Part shown: positions 63,522 to 64,000 of the stretch, in pieces | Position numbering within the stretch: the first letter of the stretch is position 1 | Layout: the number at the start of each line of letters is the position of its first letter | Assembly: GCA_020284085.1 (NCBI GenBank) | Contig: JACEVL010000048.1 | Coordinates: 310,001-374,000 of the forward strand | Source: Aporrectodea caliginosa | Lineage: Eukaryota > Annelida > Clitellata > Crassiclitellata > Lumbricidae | Direction of reading: 5' to 3' | DNA length: 64,000 bases | Translations under genes and position numbers: made by a program | The notes under the pieces: model-generated | The model's input: the letters and a program-made list of their open reading frames with translations, nothing else | Database searches by the model: none | Told to the model about the DNA's origin: nothing

Positions 63522-64000
63522 TTCTAACACTTAAGAGTATTATATACTATGCATGTGGTACTCTATCAACATGACCAAACAATGTTTAAGCACTGCTTCT
63601 GTTATGTATAAGAAATTCAGAAGAGTTGAAGGAAAGAAAGAATGGAAGACAAGAATAGTATGAGGGAGGAAAGAACAGGAGATAAGGGAAGTGAAAGAAA
63701 GGAAAGAGCGAGAGACAAGCTAGTGGGAGGAATGGAGAGAAGATGAACAGGATGCCAGTTTATTTTAATTGAGTTTAACAACAATTTACCTTTACAATGA
63801 TACTAGGTTATCCATCAATGCTTTCCATAATCTAAAATCATAAAAATCAATAAGATCTGTTTCTCAAGTTAGAGTGCATCAATCCATTCCAAAAGCCAAT
63901 ATGAAGAAGTGTTTTAATTTAGATTTAAAGCGTTGCAGTGTTTTAATTGCCTGTAAAGTCGATTTTTAACAAAAAACCTACATGGCAACATAATTATTAC

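Larger units (their letters stand above)
62130..64000 (+). repeat. Segmental duplication, copy 2 (V-Ig module)
   Basis: Partner of 301-1470. Homology spans the upstream intron, exon and downstream intron to about 63120. An inserted/duplicated block follows (63006-63521), then sequence without a partner, and homology resumes at about 63950 (GTCGATTTTTAACAAAAAAC versus 1420). The window ends inside the homology. Confidence 0.9.

Overview
The window reads as eukaryotic, intron-rich, AT-rich and dense in repeats. It most likely comes from a marine invertebrate deuterostome, with an echinoderm as best guess. The reasons are: Ig-domain exons with GT/AG splice sites and symmetric phase 1-1 boundaries; many tetra- and trinucleotide microsatellites; a CR1-type retrotransposon carrying a 2A-like peptide, a combination known from sea urchins; and the frequent word AGGCCTA. 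There are no operons, and no rRNA genes or free-standing tRNA genes were seen. Splice-site calls and family assignments are by eye; none were checked by search.

Host genes: the only convincing host coding sequence is a scattered cluster of exons for Ig-domain, single-pass membrane receptors. Three paralogous V-type Ig exons lie at 698-1012 (+), 32006-32317 (-) and 62472-62795 (+). A second type of Ig exon (C2-like) is at 26991-27344 (-). Membrane exons are at 4316-4432 (+) and 25624-25859 (-), and a SINE-broken copy of the latter is at 17216-17756 (-). Candidate cytoplasmic exons are at 4978-5264, 5942-5963 and 41823-41911 (+). The minus-strand order V Ig (32.3 kb), C2 Ig (27.3 kb), stalk/TM (25.8 kb) makes a plausible receptor. 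The plus-strand order V Ig (0.7 kb), TM (4.3 kb), cytoplasmic (5.0 kb) makes a second. The third V exon belongs to a module duplicated about 61.8 kb away. Tandem and inverted copies of flanking intron sequence (16.6-17.8 versus 24.8-25.9 kb; 17.9 versus 32.7 kb) show that the locus grew by duplication.

Mobile DNA fills most of the rest. It includes: a nearly full-length CR1-like LINE (43.57-48.04 kb) with 2A-like peptide, AP endonuclease and RT; at least eight other LINE fragments; a Ty3/Gypsy element with short LTRs whose 5' half is deleted (52.79-55.66 kb); non-autonomous Helitrons with clean termini (30.22-31.37, 40.68-41.23 kb) and a Helitron helicase remnant; hAT-type elements with 8-bp duplications (5.06, 6.48 kb); two piggyBac-type elements flanked by TTAA (9.45, 49.03 kb); two tRNA-derived SINE families; and two fold-back-like elements with terminal inverted repeats built from GGCGC-containing tandem units (34.36-37.50, 48.98-52.32 kb), one holding an adenain-like cysteine protease ORF. 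Two further elements sharing GGTGTCC termini (57.58-60.07, 60.13-62.02 kb) sit inside one CATA microsatellite, and a GGCGC fold-back element sits inside an ATC microsatellite.

The 48-55.7 kb region is a nested stack. A minus-strand reverse-transcriptase element is split by a Gypsy element and by a fold-back element, and the fold-back element is itself split by a piggyBac-type element. The most interesting signals are the duplicated phase-1 Ig receptor module, the protease-bearing fold-back element, and the repeated insertion of unrelated elements into microsatellites.
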